64,000 bases of DNA from Bacillus_CJ salitolerans. Lineage in GTDB: Bacteria; Bacillota; Bacilli; Bacillales; SA4. The notes below the pieces were generated by a model. That model had not been told where the DNA came from and did not search any database. It was given only the letters and a program-made list of their open reading frames with translations. Below, piece after piece: positions 45,845-55,020 of the stretch. The stretch lies in contig NZ_JBHUEM010000003.1 of the NCBI RefSeq assembly GCF_042680805.1, positions 62,001 to 126,000 of the forward strand, written 5' to 3'. The translations under genes and the position numbers were made by a program. Numbering within the stretch: the first letter of the stretch is position 1; each line of letters opens with the position of its first letter.

Positions 45845-47017
45845 TTAGTCAAACATGTACTTTCTTGTTCGGGAACGAACATTTAATACAATCCCAATGG
45901 CGAGCATGTATGTTGCTAGAGAGCTTCCACCATAACTTATAAATGGAAGCGGAAGTCCTGTAATAGGAAGCAGACCAATGGTCATCCCAATATTTTGAAA
46001 AACCTGGAAAGTAATCATTCCAATGACTCCCGTACATAAATAGCTGCCGTATGGGTCATTACATTCAAGTGCAATATGAATCATGCGATAAATTAAGATG
46101 AAAAATAGTGAGATGACAATACTAGCACCTATAAAACCAAATTGTTCACCAATAACAGCGAATATAAAATCTGTGTGAGGCTCGGGAAGGAATACATCTG
46201 TGTTCATAAAGCCTTTTCCACTTAGTTCACCAGATCCAATCGCTAAGAGTGATTTGATTAACTGAAAGCCTTCGTCACTTGAGTACTCATAGGGTGCAAG
46301 CCAGCCGTAGAATCGAGCAAGTTGGTAATCATCAAGTAGGTGCTCTTTAAAAAAGGCTGGAAAGGCAAAATATATATAAACAAATGTCACTATAGCCAGA
46401 ATAAAGCTAAAAAGTAAGACAAATAAAATTCTCCATTTAATCCCTGAAACAAGTAAGAAAGAGCCGAATATCGACATAAACACCATCGACATTCCCATAT
46501 CTGGTTGCTTTACTAATAAAAGAAGCGGAGCGATCGTGGTAACTGATAGCTTAATAAGTAAAAAGAGGTCTAACTTTACAGAGCTTTCTACATATTTTTC
46601 ACGATGAGACACAATAATTTGGGCTAATACTAGGATAAGGAAAATTTTCATAAGTTCTGACGGCTGAATATTTCCAAAGCCAGGTATCCTATACCAACTT
46701 GTTGCTCCTTTAATTGTTTGAACAAAGCTACTTGGGACATTAAATTCTAAACCTAAAAGTAATAACATACCGAATCCATATAAATACCATGCAACTTGCT
46801 TAAAACGGTCATAGTCTACAAGCATGGTAACACCAATTGCTACGAGACCAATGACATACCATTGCCATTGCTGTGCAACAAAGTTTATATGCTTTAATTT
46901 TTCAGGGAGTACTGGTTGGGCACTCAATATCGCGAATGTACTAGCAATCGCAAGAAGAAACAAAATAAACAGTAATGTATAATCAATCCGTTGCTCGGTC
47001 TTTTTATCTGATACCAT
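45845..47017 (-). CDS. RodA/FtsW/SpoVE-family peptidoglycan polymerase
   Basis: SEDS-family glycosyltransferase of 390 residues with about ten membrane helices. Family landmarks are GATSWYRIPGFGNIQPSELMK, KQPDMGMSMVFM (with the Asp important in SEDS proteins), GKGFMNTDVFLPEPHTDFIFAVIGEQ and LPLPFISYGGSSL. The sequence is closer to RodA than FtsW in the signature regions. No partner penicillin-binding protein gene is adjacent. Confidence 0.88.
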   Translation of the reverse strand: MVSDKKTEQRIDYTLLFILFLLAIASTFAILSAQPVLPEKLKHINFVAQQWQWYVIGLVAIGVTMLVDYDRFKQVAWYLYGFGMLLLLGLEFNVPSSFVQTIKGATSWYRIPGFGNIQPSELMKIFLILVLAQIIVSHREKYVESSVKLDLFLLIKLSVTTIAPLLLLVKQPDMGMSMVFMSIFGSFLLVSGIKWRILFVLLFSFILAIVTFVYIYFAFPAFFKEHLLDDYQLARFYGWLAPYEYSSDEGFQLIKSLLAIGSGELSGKGFMNTDVFLPEPHTDFIFAVIGEQFGFIGASIVISLFFILIYRMIHIALECNDPYGSYLCTGVIGMITFQVFQNIGMTIGLLPITGLPLPFISYGGSSLATYMLAIGIVLNVRSRTRKYMFD

Positions 47018-47319
47018 TTCAATATTTACTCCATTCTATCAGTTGTTTTCCTCTATTTCATGATACTTTATTTTACTATGAATGCAACTAAACATGATTA
47101 ATTTTAGTGTATAAGGGTATAAGAAATTTATTCTATGTTGTAGGACATGCATGATAAACACGTATTTAATAAACACCAAAAGATTTATCGATATAATTCG
47201 CGGTTTTTTGCAGATAAAATGAGGACGTAACTTACGTATCATGCTACTATAATGGATAGAAAAACATTTTTGTTTGAACAAGAACGTTCTACAAAGTATC
47301 TAAAAGGGGGGGAGACACC
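47018..47319. other. Divergent region between rodA-like gene and mgtE
   Basis: 302 bases without a gene. TATAAT at 47248-47253 is a possible mgtE -10. The Mg2+ sensing M-box pattern usual before mgtE in B. subtilis is not seen. Confidence 0.4.
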
Positions 47320-48678
47320 ATGACGGAATTGAGAGAGGAACAAGCAGAGCAGCTTTTAAATCAGTTGCTTCGAGATAATGAAATCATTCGATTTCGCGAA
47401 GAATTTTTAGAGCTACATCCTTATGATCAAGCAAAATTTTTCGCAAACCAAGAAAAGGATGCTAGAATTCTTTTATATAGCTACTTGTCACCGGAAGAAA
47501 TGGCACCTATTGTAGAAAATTTAAGAGCTGAGGAAACGTATGAGGAACTCATATCTGAAATGGAGCCCTCTTATGTTGCAGAAATTCTTACTGAGATGTA
47601 TGCGGATGATGCTGCTGACGTGTTAAATGAGCTTAACAAGGATCAAGCCGCTAGCTATTTAACGATGATGGATAATGAAGCAGCACAGGAAATAAAAGAG
47701 CTTCTTCACTATGATGAATATACAGCGGGTAGTATCATGACTACGGAGTTTATTGCCATCCATTCGAATCAAACCGTTCGATCGGCCATGCAAATCCTTC
47801 GTAGAGAGGCACCAGAGGCTGAAACCATTTACTATTTATATGTAATTGATGAAGGAAAACACCTGATCGGAGTTATTAGTATTCGTGATTTAATTATTGC
47901 CGACGATGAAACGATGATTATTGATATAACAAATGAACGCGTTGTTTCCGTTTCCGTTGGAGATGATCAAGAAGAAGTAGCAAGAAAGATGAAGGACTAT
48001 AATTTCTTGGCACTACCGGTAGTTGATTTTCAAAATCATCTTTTAGGTATTATTACGGTTGATGACATTATCGATGTTATTGATGAAGAGGCATCTGATG
48101 ATTACTCAAAGCTTGCTGCGATTGTTGAAGGAGATACAACAGATAAAAGCCCTTTATCAAATGCCAAAAGTCGTCTTCCATGGCTCATTATTCTATTATT
48201 TCTCGGAATGTTTACCGCAAGTCTTATTGGACGCTTTGAAGATACGTTAGATCAAGTTGCTATTTTAGCTGTGTTTATTCCATTAATTGCAGGGATGGCA
48301 GGAAATACTGGTACACAAGCACTTGCTGTTGCTGTTCGAAATATTGCCACTGGAGATATCCATAAAGAAGAAAAATGGCGGATTGTTATCAGAGAAGCGG
48401 GGACGGGATTAATAACTGGTCTTACTTGTGGAATATTAATAACGATCGTTGTCTTTGTTTGGAAGGAAAATTTCTTTTTAGGGCTCCTTGTAGGAACATC
48501 GGTCATTATCACACTTATCATTGCTACATTAGCTGGGGCATTTATCCCACTACTCATGCATCATTTTAAAATTGACCCGGCAGTTGCGTCTGGTCCATTT
48601 ATTACTACCGTAAATGACATCATTAGCATTTTAGTCTATTTTGGCCTAGCAACCATTTTTATGCAGTACTTAATTTAA
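47320..48678 (+). CDS. mgtE: Magnesium transporter MgtE
   Basis: Mg2+ channel of 452 residues. An N-terminal acidic superhelical domain (residues 1-135) is followed by two CBS domains (about 140-260) that sense cytoplasmic Mg2+, a plug helix, and five membrane helices. The channel region has GMAGNTGTQALAVAVRNIA, and the final helices contain DPAVASGPFITTVNDI with the conserved Asp. AAAGGGGGGG precedes the ATG. Confidence 0.93.
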   Translation: MTELREEQAEQLLNQLLRDNEIIRFREEFLELHPYDQAKFFANQEKDARILLYSYLSPEEMAPIVENLRAEETYEELISEMEPSYVAEILTEMYADDAADVLNELNKDQAASYLTMMDNEAAQEIKELLHYDEYTAGSIMTTEFIAIHSNQTVRSAMQILRREAPEAETIYYLYVIDEGKHLIGVISIRDLIIADDETMIIDITNERVVSVSVGDDQEEVARKMKDYNFLALPVVDFQNHLLGIITVDDIIDVIDEEASDDYSKLAAIVEGDTTDKSPLSNAKSRLPWLIILLFLGMFTASLIGRFEDTLDQVAILAVFIPLIAGMAGNTGTQALAVAVRNIATGDIHKEEKWRIVIREAGTGLITGLTCGILITIVVFVWKENFFLGLLVGTSVIITLIIATLAGAFIPLLMHHFKIDPAVASGPFITTVNDIISILVYFGLATIFMQYLI

Positions 48679-48756
48679 GGTTTTAAGAATACATGTATTG
48701 ACATAGCATAGCTTTAGTCAATTTTTCTCTAACCTTTTAATAAAGGGGGAAACTAT

Positions 48757-50643
48757 ATGGATCATCATGCATCTGTCACGTCCTTATTAATTGTGGTTAC
48801 CGTTGCATTTTTAACACCATTACTCATTCATCGATTTAAATTAAATATCATTCCAGTTGTTGTTGCAGAAATTATTATGGGTCTTATTATTGGAAAAACT
48901 GGATTTGATATTATTCATCCCGACATGTGGATCGACACGCTTTCTACATTAGGGTTCATCTTTTTAATGTTTTTGAGTGGACTAGAAATTGACTTTTCCG
49001 CTTTTGCGGGGAATAAGAAGAGGGAAAAGCTTCAAAATGGGAAGGATGCACCGAATTCTTTTCTGATCTCCACGGTTATTTTTATCGGAATCTTTTTGAT
49101 TTCGTTATTTTTATCTTATTTATTTGTATGGTTTGGGTTTATAGAGAATGCATTCCTCATGACGTTGATTATTTCAACGATCTCGTTAGGTGTTGTTGTT
49201 CCAACCTTAAAAGATGCAAATTTAATGAAAAAAGGAATTGGTCAAACCATTCTTCTTGTAGCAGTTATTGCTGACTTGGTAACGATGATACTTTTAGCGG
49301 TGTTTGTATCACTATACAGTGAAGATCAAGGAAATATGTGGCTACTATTGATTCTATTTGCGGCAGGAATTGCATTTTACTTTGTAGGTAAATACTTTAG
49401 ACATCGTACGTATCTTGAAACAATGTCAAAGGGAACAATTCAGATAGGAACTCGTGCTGTTTTTACTCTTATTATCATTTTAGTAGGGGTATCGGAATCT
49501 GTAGGGGCAGAAAATATTTTAGGGGCATTTTTAGCAGGAGTTCTCGTATCGCTTCTAGCTCCTAATGCTGATCTCGTTCACAAGCTAGATTCATTCGGGT
49601 ATGGATTTTTAATCCCAATCTTCTTTGTAATGGTAGGTGTTAATTTGGATGTTTGGAGCTTGTTCGAAGATCCAAAAGTTCTTTACTTAATTCCATTACT
49701 ATTAATTGCTTTATTCATTTCGAAAATTGTACCAGTTTATTTACTTAGGTTTTGGTATGATACGAAAACGGTATTAGCGTCCGGATTTTTATTAACGTCA
49801 ACTCTATCTTTAGTTATAGCGGCAGCTACGATTGGTGAACGTGTCGGTGTAATTGATGGCCGAATGTCAGGAGCATTAATACTGGTTGCGGTTATTACAA
49901 GTATTATTACACCTATAGCATTTAAGAAGCTATTCCCAGAGAAGGAGACCGAAAATCCAAAGAAGAAAGTGGCGTTTATCGGTGCGAACCAGTTAACCCT
50001 GCCAGCTTCAATAGAGCTAAATAAAAGCCTTTATGAGACAACACTATACCATGTCAAACAGGAAAAACTAGAAAAACAAGTAACCGAATCATTATTTAAC
50101 ATCGTAGAACTTGAAAATTATTCTACTGAAGAATTAAAAAAGCATGATATTTTTGACTCAGATATATTAGTTGTAACGACTGGTGATGAAGAGATTAATG
50201 CTCATATCGCTACTTTTGCTAAAGAATACGGAGTTGAACGAGTGATTGCTCGTGCAGAGGATCCAGAAGTAGATGAAGCACTCAGAGGTAGAGGGATTGA
50301 AGTCTTTTCCGTTCTATTATCGACTAAATCCTTATTAAGAGCCTTAATTGAATCACCAAGTGTTATGAATATCTTAACGAATCAAGAAACGGCTTTATAT
50401 CAAATTAATATGAAAAACCAATTTTATCACGAGATTAAGCTTCGTAATTTTCCGTTTACAGGAGATGTTATTTTTGTTCGTATTTTCCGTGGTAAGGATT
50501 CTATTGTTCCACACGGTGATACGGAATTACTAGTAGGAGACCGATTGATTGTAACCGGTTCTAGAGAATACGTAAATGAGTTGAAAATGGTGCTAGAGTT
50601 TGGAAAAGAGTATAATGCGGTATTAGTGAAGCCCTCATATTAA
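48757..50643 (+). CDS. yjbQ: CPA2-family monovalent cation:proton antiporter with RCK domains (YjbQ)
   Basis: A 628-residue membrane antiporter. About twelve helices (residues 5-395) include GTRAVFTLIIILVGVSES and NILGAFLAGVLVSLLAP. The cytoplasmic part holds a RCK_N-like nucleotide-binding fold (about 405-520: KKVAFIGANQL) and a RCK_C domain (FVRIFRGKDSIVPHGDTEL). Position before fabI and length match B. subtilis YjbQ. Likely K+/H+ or Na+/H+ exchange. Confidence 0.88.
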   Translation: MDHHASVTSLLIVVTVAFLTPLLIHRFKLNIIPVVVAEIIMGLIIGKTGFDIIHPDMWIDTLSTLGFIFLMFLSGLEIDFSAFAGNKKREKLQNGKDAPNSFLISTVIFIGIFLISLFLSYLFVWFGFIENAFLMTLIISTISLGVVVPTLKDANLMKKGIGQTILLVAVIADLVTMILLAVFVSLYSEDQGNMWLLLILFAAGIAFYFVGKYFRHRTYLETMSKGTIQIGTRAVFTLIIILVGVSESVGAENILGAFLAGVLVSLLAPNADLVHKLDSFGYGFLIPIFFVMVGVNLDVWSLFEDPKVLYLIPLLLIALFISKIVPVYLLRFWYDTKTVLASGFLLTSTLSLVIAAATIGERVGVIDGRMSGALILVAVITSIITPIAFKKLFPEKETENPKKKVAFIGANQLTLPASIELNKSLYETTLYHVKQEKLEKQVTESLFNIVELENYSTEELKKHDIFDSDILVVTTGDEEINAHIATFAKEYGVERVIARAEDPEVDEALRGRGIEVFSVLLSTKSLLRALIESPSVMNILTNQETALYQINMKNQFYHEIKLRNFPFTGDVIFVRIFRGKDSIVPHGDTELLVGDRLIVTGSREYVNELKMVLEFGKEYNAVLVKPSY

Positions 50644-50656
50644 TGAGGGTTTTTTC
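50632..50656 (+). terminator. Terminator of yjbQ
   Basis: CCCTCAT / ATGAGGG stem at the stop codon, followed by TTTTTT. Confidence 0.88.
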
Positions 50657-50810
50657 TTCAGCCAATTGGAAAAAATAATTTTTTAAGAACTACCACCTTA
50701 TTTTTTTGTATTAATTATGACAGCGTTATAAGAATATCACTGTCGTCAATGGACTTAGCGCTAGTAAAGTTTTTCTACTATATTATATATAGCAAAGTTA
50801 TGATTCAGTA

Positions 50811-50836
50811 TGTTATACTATGACTAGGTACTAATA
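50811..50836 (+). promoter_or_regulatory. Extended -10 promoter and FapR-like operator of fabI
   Basis: TGTTATACT (50811-50819) is an extended -10. GACTAGGTACTAAT (50822-50835), read on the minus strand as ATTAGTACCTAGTC, matches the FapR operator I recall from Bacillus fab genes. It overlaps the transcription start, as expected for repression relieved by malonyl-CoA. Confidence 0.6.
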
Positions 50837-50863
50837 ACTCGTATAAATACAGGAGGAACATTC

Positions 50864-51640
50864 ATGAATTTTTCATTAAAAGGTCGTACATATGTAGTAA
50901 TGGGAGTAGCCAATAAGAGAAGTATTGCATGGGGTATAGCACGTTCTTTACATGATGCGGGAGCACGGTTAGTGTTTACATTTGCTGGTGAGCGTTTAGA
51001 AGCTGGTGTTCGTGAGTTAGCAGAGTCTTTAGAAAGAAATGATTCTCTTGTATTACCCTGTGATGTGACAAGTGATGAAGACATTAAACAATGCTTCTCA
51101 AGTATTAAGGAACAGGTTGGTGTCATCCATGGAGTAGCACATTGTATTGCTTTTGCTAATAAGGAAGAGCTAAGTGGTGATTATATGAATACAACTAGAG
51201 AAGGTTTCCTTTTAGCTCATAATATCAGTTCATATTCATTAACAGCTGTTGCAAAGGAAGCAAAGGACTTAATGACTGAAGGCGGAAGCATCGTCACACT
51301 GACTTATTTAGGTGGTGAGCGCGTCGTGAAAAATTACAATGTTATGGGTGTAGCGAAAGCCTCATTAGATGCAAGTGTCATGTATTTAGCAAATGATTTA
51401 GGTAAGAATGGTATCCGTGTAAATGCTATTTCGGCAGGTCCAATTCGTACCTTATCTGCTAAAGGTGTAAGTGACTTTAATTCCATCCTAAAAGAAATTG
51501 AAGAACGAGCACCGCTTCGTCGCATTACGACTCAAGAGGAAGTTGGGGATACTGCACTATTCCTATTTAGTGATTTATCACGCGGGATTACAGGTGAAAT
51601 GATTCACGTGGACTCTGGTTATCACATATTAGGAAATTAA
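50864..51640 (+). CDS. fabI: Enoyl-[acyl-carrier-protein] reductase FabI
   Basis: NADH/NADPH-dependent reductase of 258 residues that ends each fatty-acid elongation cycle. The nucleotide site GVANKRSIAWGIA and the catalytic Tyr-x6-Lys in NYNVMGVAKASLDASV are in place; SAGPIRTLSAKGV and GEMIHVDSGYH are typical. AGGAGGA precedes the ATG. It is expressed alone. Confidence 0.95.
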   Translation: MNFSLKGRTYVVMGVANKRSIAWGIARSLHDAGARLVFTFAGERLEAGVRELAESLERNDSLVLPCDVTSDEDIKQCFSSIKEQVGVIHGVAHCIAFANKEELSGDYMNTTREGFLLAHNISSYSLTAVAKEAKDLMTEGGSIVTLTYLGGERVVKNYNVMGVAKASLDASVMYLANDLGKNGIRVNAISAGPIRTLSAKGVSDFNSILKEIEERAPLRRITTQEEVGDTALFLFSDLSRGITGEMIHVDSGYHILGN

Positions 51641-51680
51641 GAACAAGACTAAAGTGAGTTCAGATAGTATGATTTAATGA

Positions 51681-51716
51681 AGAACATTTTCCGTAACGGA
51701 GGATGTTCTTTTTTTT
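51681..51716 (+). terminator. Terminator of fabI
   Basis: AGAACAT..TCCG / CGGA..ATGTTCT stem followed by eight T. Confidence 0.85.
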
Positions 51717-51895
51717 GGTAAAAATTCGGTAGGTAGGAATCTATCATCTTTGTAGTCTACTATCTCGACTTCTAGTTAAATAGTCTAGTAATTCATACTT
51801 AACTAGAAAAATATGCATTTATACTAGTCCATTCGTTTATACATGCTGTAAAAATAGCAATATATTATAGCAAGAAGGAAAGGAGGTGTAAGGAA

Positions 51896-52168
51896 ATGGC
51901 AAATCAACCTCTTAGTCAAGAAGAAGTTAGACAGCTCCTGGAAACAATTAATTCAGGATTAGGAACGATTGGTTCTACTGTTAATAATAGTATTCAAAGC
52001 ATTTTAGGTACTCTAAATGTTGGTTCACTCTCATCCAACCTTAATGTACAAAATATGATGCCAACATTTGACACATCACAGGAAGGTAGATTAAAGGTTA
52101 ATATGAATGGGTCACAGCTCCTTGATTTGAACTTAACAGATCTGATCAATCGAGCAAACAGCCAATAA
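51896..52168 (+). CDS. Small hydrophilic protein next to the cot genes
   Basis: A 90-residue protein with no membrane segment; Asn/Leu/Ser-rich (TVNNSIQSILGTLNVGSLSS). Its ribosome binding site AAAGGAGGTG is nearly perfect, which supports translation. It opens a run of small genes that leads into cotO, so a role in the spore coat is likely by context only. No family recognised. Confidence 0.6.
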   Translation: MANQPLSQEEVRQLLETINSGLGTIGSTVNNSIQSILGTLNVGSLSSNLNVQNMMPTFDTSQEGRLKVNMNGSQLLDLNLTDLINRANSQ

Positions 52169-52256
52169 AAAAACAAACTATTAACCTATTATATTAGCTG
52201 ATACAAGATAGAAAAGAAAGAATAGGATAAAACATAAAGATGAGGAGGTGAAAGAT

Positions 52257-52553
52257 ATGTGTTACAGACCATGGGATCAATGTGGTGAACGTAATTCTCG
52301 TCGTAACCGTGCTGACGTCAGTCAAAGAACAGGTGATAATAGACTAGACGATCAAACAACAGCAACTGCTGTAGGTGCACAAATTGCAGCTGCCGGTGTT
52401 CAAGTACCTGTAAATGCAGCGGTTAATGTTCAATTATTAGCTATTCCAATTTTAAGCCCACAATTTGCTTATGCTGCTGATGCAAAAGCAATTGTTGCAA
52501 ACGGTGTTAAACCAGAAAGTGAAGTTGAAACAGGTTCTAATTCCTCACGATAA
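52257..52553 (+). CDS. Small Ala/Val-rich protein, probable spore-layer component
   Basis: 98 residues from ATG 52257 (GAGGAGGTG upstream; the GTG at 52248 overlaps that site). A polar, Arg/Asn-rich N-terminus with two Cys (MCYRPWDQCGERN) is followed by an Ala/Val-rich middle (AAGVQVPVNAAVNVQLL) and an acidic, Ser-rich end. No family recognised; context suggests a spore coat or exosporium role. Confidence 0.6.
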   Translation: MCYRPWDQCGERNSRRNRADVSQRTGDNRLDDQTTATAVGAQIAAAGVQVPVNAAVNVQLLAIPILSPQFAYAADAKAIVANGVKPESEVETGSNSSR

Positions 52554-52638
52554 CTAATACTTCTAAAATAGAAGAGTTAATAGATAATAGAGTATAAAAT
52601 GGTAGGTCAATTTGTCCAAATAGAAGGGAGTGAACAAG

Positions 52639-52998
52639 ATGACAGAAAAAGATGAACTTGCAAAAAAGATAAACGATATTATGCAAAAAGGTTCGTACGG
52701 AGAAATGATAGCTGAATTAGCAGAATTAGATTTACCAATGGCTACGAATAATGTGCATGCAAAAGGTGGAATGGGTGGCCGTGCAATCAACTTAACGTAT
52801 GTTGATAATTATTCATCTTTAATGCTCGTGTATACCTTCCTTCTAAGTCAAATGGATAAAAAGAGATTTAACGGAGACGCAAATTATGAGCTTAACAAAT
52901 CCCTGTTAAAAGTCCTAAAACAAGCAATGGACGATCAAAAAAAATACCAATATGATTTTCTCCAAGCTGTTAACCTTCTAAATGAACAAAAAGACTAA
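52639..52998 (+). CDS. Hypothetical protein of the cot neighbourhood
   Basis: 119 residues from ATG 52639, with GGGAGTG upstream. Helical, Lys/Leu-rich and soluble (MTEKDELAKKINDIMQ...; KKRFNGDANYELNKSLLKVL). Function unknown. A strong terminator follows. Confidence 0.6.
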   Translation: MTEKDELAKKINDIMQKGSYGEMIAELAELDLPMATNNVHAKGGMGGRAINLTYVDNYSSLMLVYTFLLSQMDKKRFNGDANYELNKSLLKVLKQAMDDQKKYQYDFLQAVNLLNEQKD

Positions 52999-53000
52999 CA

Positions 53001-53032
53001 AAATCCCCCCGCCAAGTGGTGGGGGGATTTTA
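53001..53032 (+). terminator. Terminator of the 52.6-kb gene
   Basis: AAATCCCCCC.CCA / TGG.GGGGGGATTT, a very GC-rich stem, followed by a short T stretch. Confidence 0.8.
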
Positions 53033-53076
53033 AAATAAAATGGGAGAATACTTCGCACCCTTTCAAAACTTATAGG

Positions 53077-53104
53077 CACATTCCCCAATAAGTTGCATAT
53101 GAAT
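53077..53104 (+). promoter_or_regulatory. Possible sigma-K promoter of cotO
   Basis: CAC (53077-53079) and CATATGAAT (53096-53104) are separated by 16 bp, close to the sigma-K pattern AC-N16-CATAnnnTA. A late mother-cell promoter suits a coat gene. Confidence 0.4.
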
Positions 53105-53143
53105 GAAGTGAATGCAAATAAATACGTTTGTGGGGTGATATGT

Positions 53144-53731
53144 TTGTCACAGAAGGATTCAAGGGTTGATCGTAATGGTCCTCTTTACTATATTACTCAA
53201 CCAAAACTAAAGCCTGTTGAAGTAAAAGCTCAAACAATCTTTTCTACAAAATCTTCACCTACTCAAAAACTGGCTAATACGGAAACAGAAGTTACAGAGA
53301 TAAAGGCAAAGAAAGTTCCAAAGTATCTAGAGTCACTTGGAGAGGTACAATATGTTGAACGGAAAAATAATGATCAGGAAGAAAAGAAGGAAAAATCAAG
53401 AGATATTGTATTTGAAAGATTATTTAATAAAGGTACAGAACAGGAAGAACAGCATGGTGAACAAGTAGAGGAACAATTGCAAGAAGTAGAGGAGTATCAA
53501 GGTCGTAAATCCTTTAAGCAAATGAACGTAGTAGAAAAACTGGATTTCCTGTTAAATAGACCTCATTATATTCCTGAAGTGGTATGTGCTATTTATGCAA
53601 ACGATACTGAATATGTAGGATATGTTAAAAGCTTTGAAGATGGCGTCGTCACAGTAAAGCAGCTCAATCAACTTGTGACTTTATCAATTGATGTTAAAGA
53701 CATAGAACAAATTCGATTAAATCCATATTGA
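53144..53731 (+). CDS. cotO: Spore coat protein CotO
   Basis: 195 residues from TTG 53144, chosen because GGGGTG lies 8 bases upstream and the CotO-like N-terminus (GPLYYITQPKL) follows; upstream ATG codons at 53093/53099 lack a site and would overlap the likely promoter. A charged Glu/Lys-rich middle leads to a conserved C-terminal domain (KSFKQMNVVEKLDFLLNRP, then the fold around EYVGYVKSFEDGVV). In B. subtilis CotO (YjbX) sits in the outer coat, next to cotZ as here. Confidence 0.8.
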   Translation: MSQKDSRVDRNGPLYYITQPKLKPVEVKAQTIFSTKSSPTQKLANTETEVTEIKAKKVPKYLESLGEVQYVERKNNDQEEKKEKSRDIVFERLFNKGTEQEEQHGEQVEEQLQEVEEYQGRKSFKQMNVVEKLDFLLNRPHYIPEVVCAIYANDTEYVGYVKSFEDGVVTVKQLNQLVTLSIDVKDIEQIRLNPY

Positions 53732-53740
53732 TAAACGAGA

Positions 53741-53776
53741 AAAATCGGTAAGGTCCTTGCTTACCGACTTTTCTTC
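53741..53776. terminator. Bidirectional terminator between cotO and cotZ
   Basis: The stem TCGGTAAG / CTTACCGA with A and T flanks lies between convergent genes. Confidence 0.85.
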
Positions 53777-53788
53777 AAAGTATGCTTA

Positions 53789-54277
53789 CTAAACTCCTGG
53801 AATGAAAGTATCATCTAAACATTGGATAGCACAGAAGCATCTTAAGTCTACTGTAATACAAGAGCAAGTTCTTCTTAGGTTATCAGTATCGGCAATTTGT
53901 GGACAATTGCTGTGCAGGCAATCTGGCTCTAGAACACGAAGTACTGCGCAGCATCCATCTACACTTTCTACTCTAAAGAAGATAGACTTACAGTAGAAGT
54001 CAAGCTTCTTACCATGATGCTCTTCACCACATGGACATTCATCAGTTTCCGGCTTGAAGAATGCTTCAAATGGCTTACCATCCTCCGTGTAAAGGATGAA
54101 AGGACGAGTGTTGGCTTTGTGCTTATTCTCGAATGCACCCAATACTGGTCTTAAACAATTAGTAGGGCAATCAAGATCATCTTCAACTGCATCTTGAAGG
54201 TCAGCGATAAAGTTTACTACATCACATACACAATCAGTCGCACCTAAGATGTCATCTCTTTTTTTATTGCATCCCAT
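53789..54277 (-). CDS. cotZ: Cysteine-rich spore coat/crust protein CotZ/CotY
   Basis: 162 residues from ATG 54277 with AAGGAGGAA upstream. About 10% Cys, in patterns such as CDVVNFI, CPTNC, DECPCGEEH, GCCAVLRVLEPDC and CSCITVDLRCFC. This is the CotY/CotZ/ExsY family, which self-assembles by disulfides into the outermost spore layer. CotZ and CotY cannot be told apart safely here. Confidence 0.88.
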   Translation of the reverse strand: MGCNKKRDDILGATDCVCDVVNFIADLQDAVEDDLDCPTNCLRPVLGAFENKHKANTRPFILYTEDGKPFEAFFKPETDECPCGEEHHGKKLDFYCKSIFFRVESVDGCCAVLRVLEPDCLHSNCPQIADTDNLRRTCSCITVDLRCFCAIQCLDDTFIPGV

Positions 54278-54403
54278 TGATAGTTCCTCCTTATATTTTG
54301 TAATATTCATTACACTTATAGAATATTGATGAGGGCTTATATTTGTTACGGATGTCCGATAATTTTTTGAAAAATAGGCCCTAGCTTATGATGGGGTTTA
54401 TGT

Positions 54404-54432
54404 AAAAAAGGAGACCGTTACAATTGGTCTCC
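54404..54432 (-). terminator. Terminator of the 54.4-kb gene
   Basis: GGAGACC / GGTCTCC stem with an A run on the plus strand side (T run on the minus strand). Confidence 0.75.
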
Positions 54433-54447
54433 ACATTTGTGATTAGA

Positions 54448-54687
54448 TTAAAACCACCGAAATCTAGGACGTTCCTCATTTCCGGCTTCTGAAAGAGATT
54501 CAACATCTACTTTTTCTTCAGCTACAGACTCCACATCCATATTTCTTTTATCATCGTCTACATCCACTTCTCTCACTCTACCAATCCATGGGTCTCGATG
54601 ATAGCGACGCTTATTTTCATCGATGATAATCACTTCATCTGCTTTAATAATTAGTTTATCTACGTGGATTTCTTTCCGTTTTGACAT
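54448..54687 (-). CDS. Small charged protein upstream of cotZ
   Basis: 79 residues; basic N-terminus (MSKRKEIHVDKLIIKADEVI), then acidic Asp/Glu/Val-rich repeats (VESVAEEKVDVESLSE) and an aromatic end FRWF. AAGGAGGGA precedes the ATG. I have no family name; its place upstream of cotZ on the same strand suggests the spore coat. Confidence 0.6.
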   Translation of the reverse strand: MSKRKEIHVDKLIIKADEVIIIDENKRRYHRDPWIGRVREVDVDDDKRNMDVESVAEEKVDVESLSEAGNEERPRFRWF

Positions 54688-54904
54688 TTGTTGTCCCTCC
54701 TTGATTTAATTTCACTAGGTATAAAACCATTTTTACTTTCCGTCTATTCTATGAGATAACCGGAGTTTTCGGGATAGGATATTGACCCATTTTTTTGCTG
54801 AAATTATTTTTCACTTCAAGAAATAAGTGAAAAGCGAACAAATATCGATATGTGCGTTTGAATATTCGGTTTTTCTGTGATAAAATAATTGATAATAATA
54901 AAGA

Positions 54905-54983
54905 CCGTTCACAGTAACTGACGACATTGTGGAAGAGACCACAAGGGAGCTGTGAAATTATATGAGCCGGTCGTCTGGGCAAG
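54905..54983 (+). promoter_or_regulatory. ZTP (pfl) riboswitch upstream of folD
   Basis: The aptamer pattern is clear: outer stem TTCACAG / CTGTGAA, the conserved ACTGACGAC, an inner stem GTGG / CCAC followed by AAGGGAGC, and the 3' block GCCGGTCGTCTGGGCA. ZTP riboswitches sense the purine intermediate ZTP/ZMP, which builds up when 10-formyl-THF is short, and turn on folate genes such as folD. No terminator follows; CCTC (55001-55004) can pair with GAGG of the ribosome binding site, so control may be at translation. The wider gap 54688-54904 is AT-rich promoter DNA. Confidence 0.9.
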
Positions 54984-55020
54984 GATACTGAAGACAGGAT
55001 CCTCAAAGTTCAAGGAGGGC

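Noticed and set aside
54952..55020. N-terminal extension of FolD to a GTG at 54952
   Set aside because: The extension would be translated from the conserved core of the ZTP aptamer; a strong ribosome binding site lies at 55012-55018.
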